Shown here: piece by piece, positions 5,792 to 6,141 of the stretch
How positions within the stretch are numbered: position 1 is the first letter of the stretch
How the letters are laid out: each line of letters starts with the position of its first letter
Assembly (NCBI GenBank): GCA_011391855.1
Contig: JAABPT010000107.1
Location: 1 to 6,141, forward strand
Source of the DNA: Burkholderiales bacterium
Lineage (GTDB): Bacteria > Pseudomonadota > Gammaproteobacteria > Burkholderiales > Burkholderiaceae_C
DNA length: 6,141 bases
Reading direction: 5' to 3'
Program-made: the position numbers and the translations under genes
Notes under the pieces: generated by a model
Seen by the model: the letters and a program-made list of their open reading frames with translations, nothing else
Databases searched by the model: none
Told to the model about the DNA's origin: nothing

Positions 5792-5839
5792 TCCGGCTTC
5801 CGAGCACGCCACGCCCGCCCGACTGCCAAGGAGCCCCGG

Positions 5840-6141
5840 ATGATCTTCGAATGGATACAACGCGTCGACCGCGGCCTGGCCGTGGCCGAACGCGGCCTGG
5901 TCGTTGCGCTGACGGCGGCCATCGCCGGCATCATGATGGTGCAGGTGGTGCTGCGCTACTTCTTCAGCGCACCCATCTTCTGGGCCGAGGAAATCTCGGT
6001 GCAGCTGCTGGTCTTCGCCACGCTGTTCGGTCTGTCGCTGCTGGTGCAGCAAGGGCAGTTGGTGAGCATCGACTTCCTGCCGCGGGCGCTGCCTGAACGG
6101 GCGCGCCACGGCCTGATGGTGGTGCTGGGCGGGGTGATGCT
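5840..6141 (+). CDS. TRAP transporter small permease (DctQ family), N-terminal part (3' end outside window)
   Basis: Translation from ATG 5840 gives 100 residues, still open at the right edge. This is the small inner-membrane subunit that works with the large DctM permease and the binding protein. Visible are a short amphipathic N-terminus, a first membrane helix (about 20-41), then RYFFSAPIFWAEEISVQLLVF (39-59, with the acidic WAEE that typifies DctQ), a second helix (about 52-70), GQLVSIDFLP (72-81) and the start of a third helix from about 91. Family members have about 160-180 residues and four helices, so just over half is present. AAGGAG at 5828-5833, six bases before the ATG, is a strong ribosome site. 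The 48-bp gap to the binding-protein gene shows no terminator. A dctM-type gene is expected immediately to the right. Confidence 0.92.
   Translation, partial: MIFEWIQRVDRGLAVAERGLVVALTAAIAGIMMVQVVLRYFFSAPIFWAEEISVQLLVFATLFGLSLLVQQGQLVSIDFLPRALPERARHGLMVVLGGVM

Noticed and set aside
4790..6109. 439-codon open frame on the minus strand opposite the TRAP genes
   Set aside because: Same low-complexity shadow composition; the + strand genes have signal peptide, family motifs and ribosome sites.
1..6141. Mobile element, CRISPR array, tRNA/rRNA or phage signature
   Set aside because: Looked for transposase motifs, long terminal inverted repeats, regularly spaced repeats and tRNA-like folds by eye; none found. 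Only the short repeats listed are supported.

Overview
This is a GC-rich, densely coded window. Its content and protein style suggest a betaproteobacterium of the Burkholderiales, most likely Comamonadaceae (Variovorax/Acidovorax/Polaromonas-like). That placement is inferred from gene style; no rRNA or other marker is present.

Layout. Positions 1-846 (+) hold the C-terminal half of AhpF, the NAD(P)H-dependent reductase of the alkyl hydroperoxide peroxidase AhpC; its start lies off the left edge. A convergent MarR-family regulator follows at 891-1376 (-). The regulator is divergent from a run of five genes on the + strand: an FAD-dependent 3-hydroxybenzoate 6-hydroxylase (1571-2770), a bicupin gentisate 1,2-dioxygenase (2921-3976), a fumarylpyruvate hydrolase of the FAH family (4020-4721), a DctP-type TRAP solute-binding protein (4811-5791), and the start of a DctQ-type TRAP small permease (5840 to the right edge).

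How the genes work together. The run reads as a catabolic operon for 3-hydroxybenzoate. The TRAP transporter would import the aromatic acid, the hydroxylase converts 3-hydroxybenzoate to gentisate, the dioxygenase opens the ring to maleylpyruvate, and the hydrolase cleaves fumarylpyruvate to fumarate and pyruvate. Maleylpyruvate isomerase, the step between the last two enzymes, is not in the window; it may lie downstream or elsewhere. The transporter substrate is an inference from linkage.

Regulation. The 194-bp divergent region carries two near-identical 17-bp sites (15/17 matches, same orientation, 113 bp apart). One abuts the regulator gene and one abuts the hydroxylase gene. The second belongs to a three-half-site inverted-repeat cluster that overlaps a good -10 hexamer (TATACT). 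This is the strongest non-coding signal and suggests that the MarR protein represses both itself and the operon. The chemistry is known; the less usual aspects are the MarR-type control, the TRAP uptake genes, the missing isomerase and an atypical active-site pair in the dioxygenase. I see no mobile element, CRISPR array or RNA gene, and no clear previously undescribed system.
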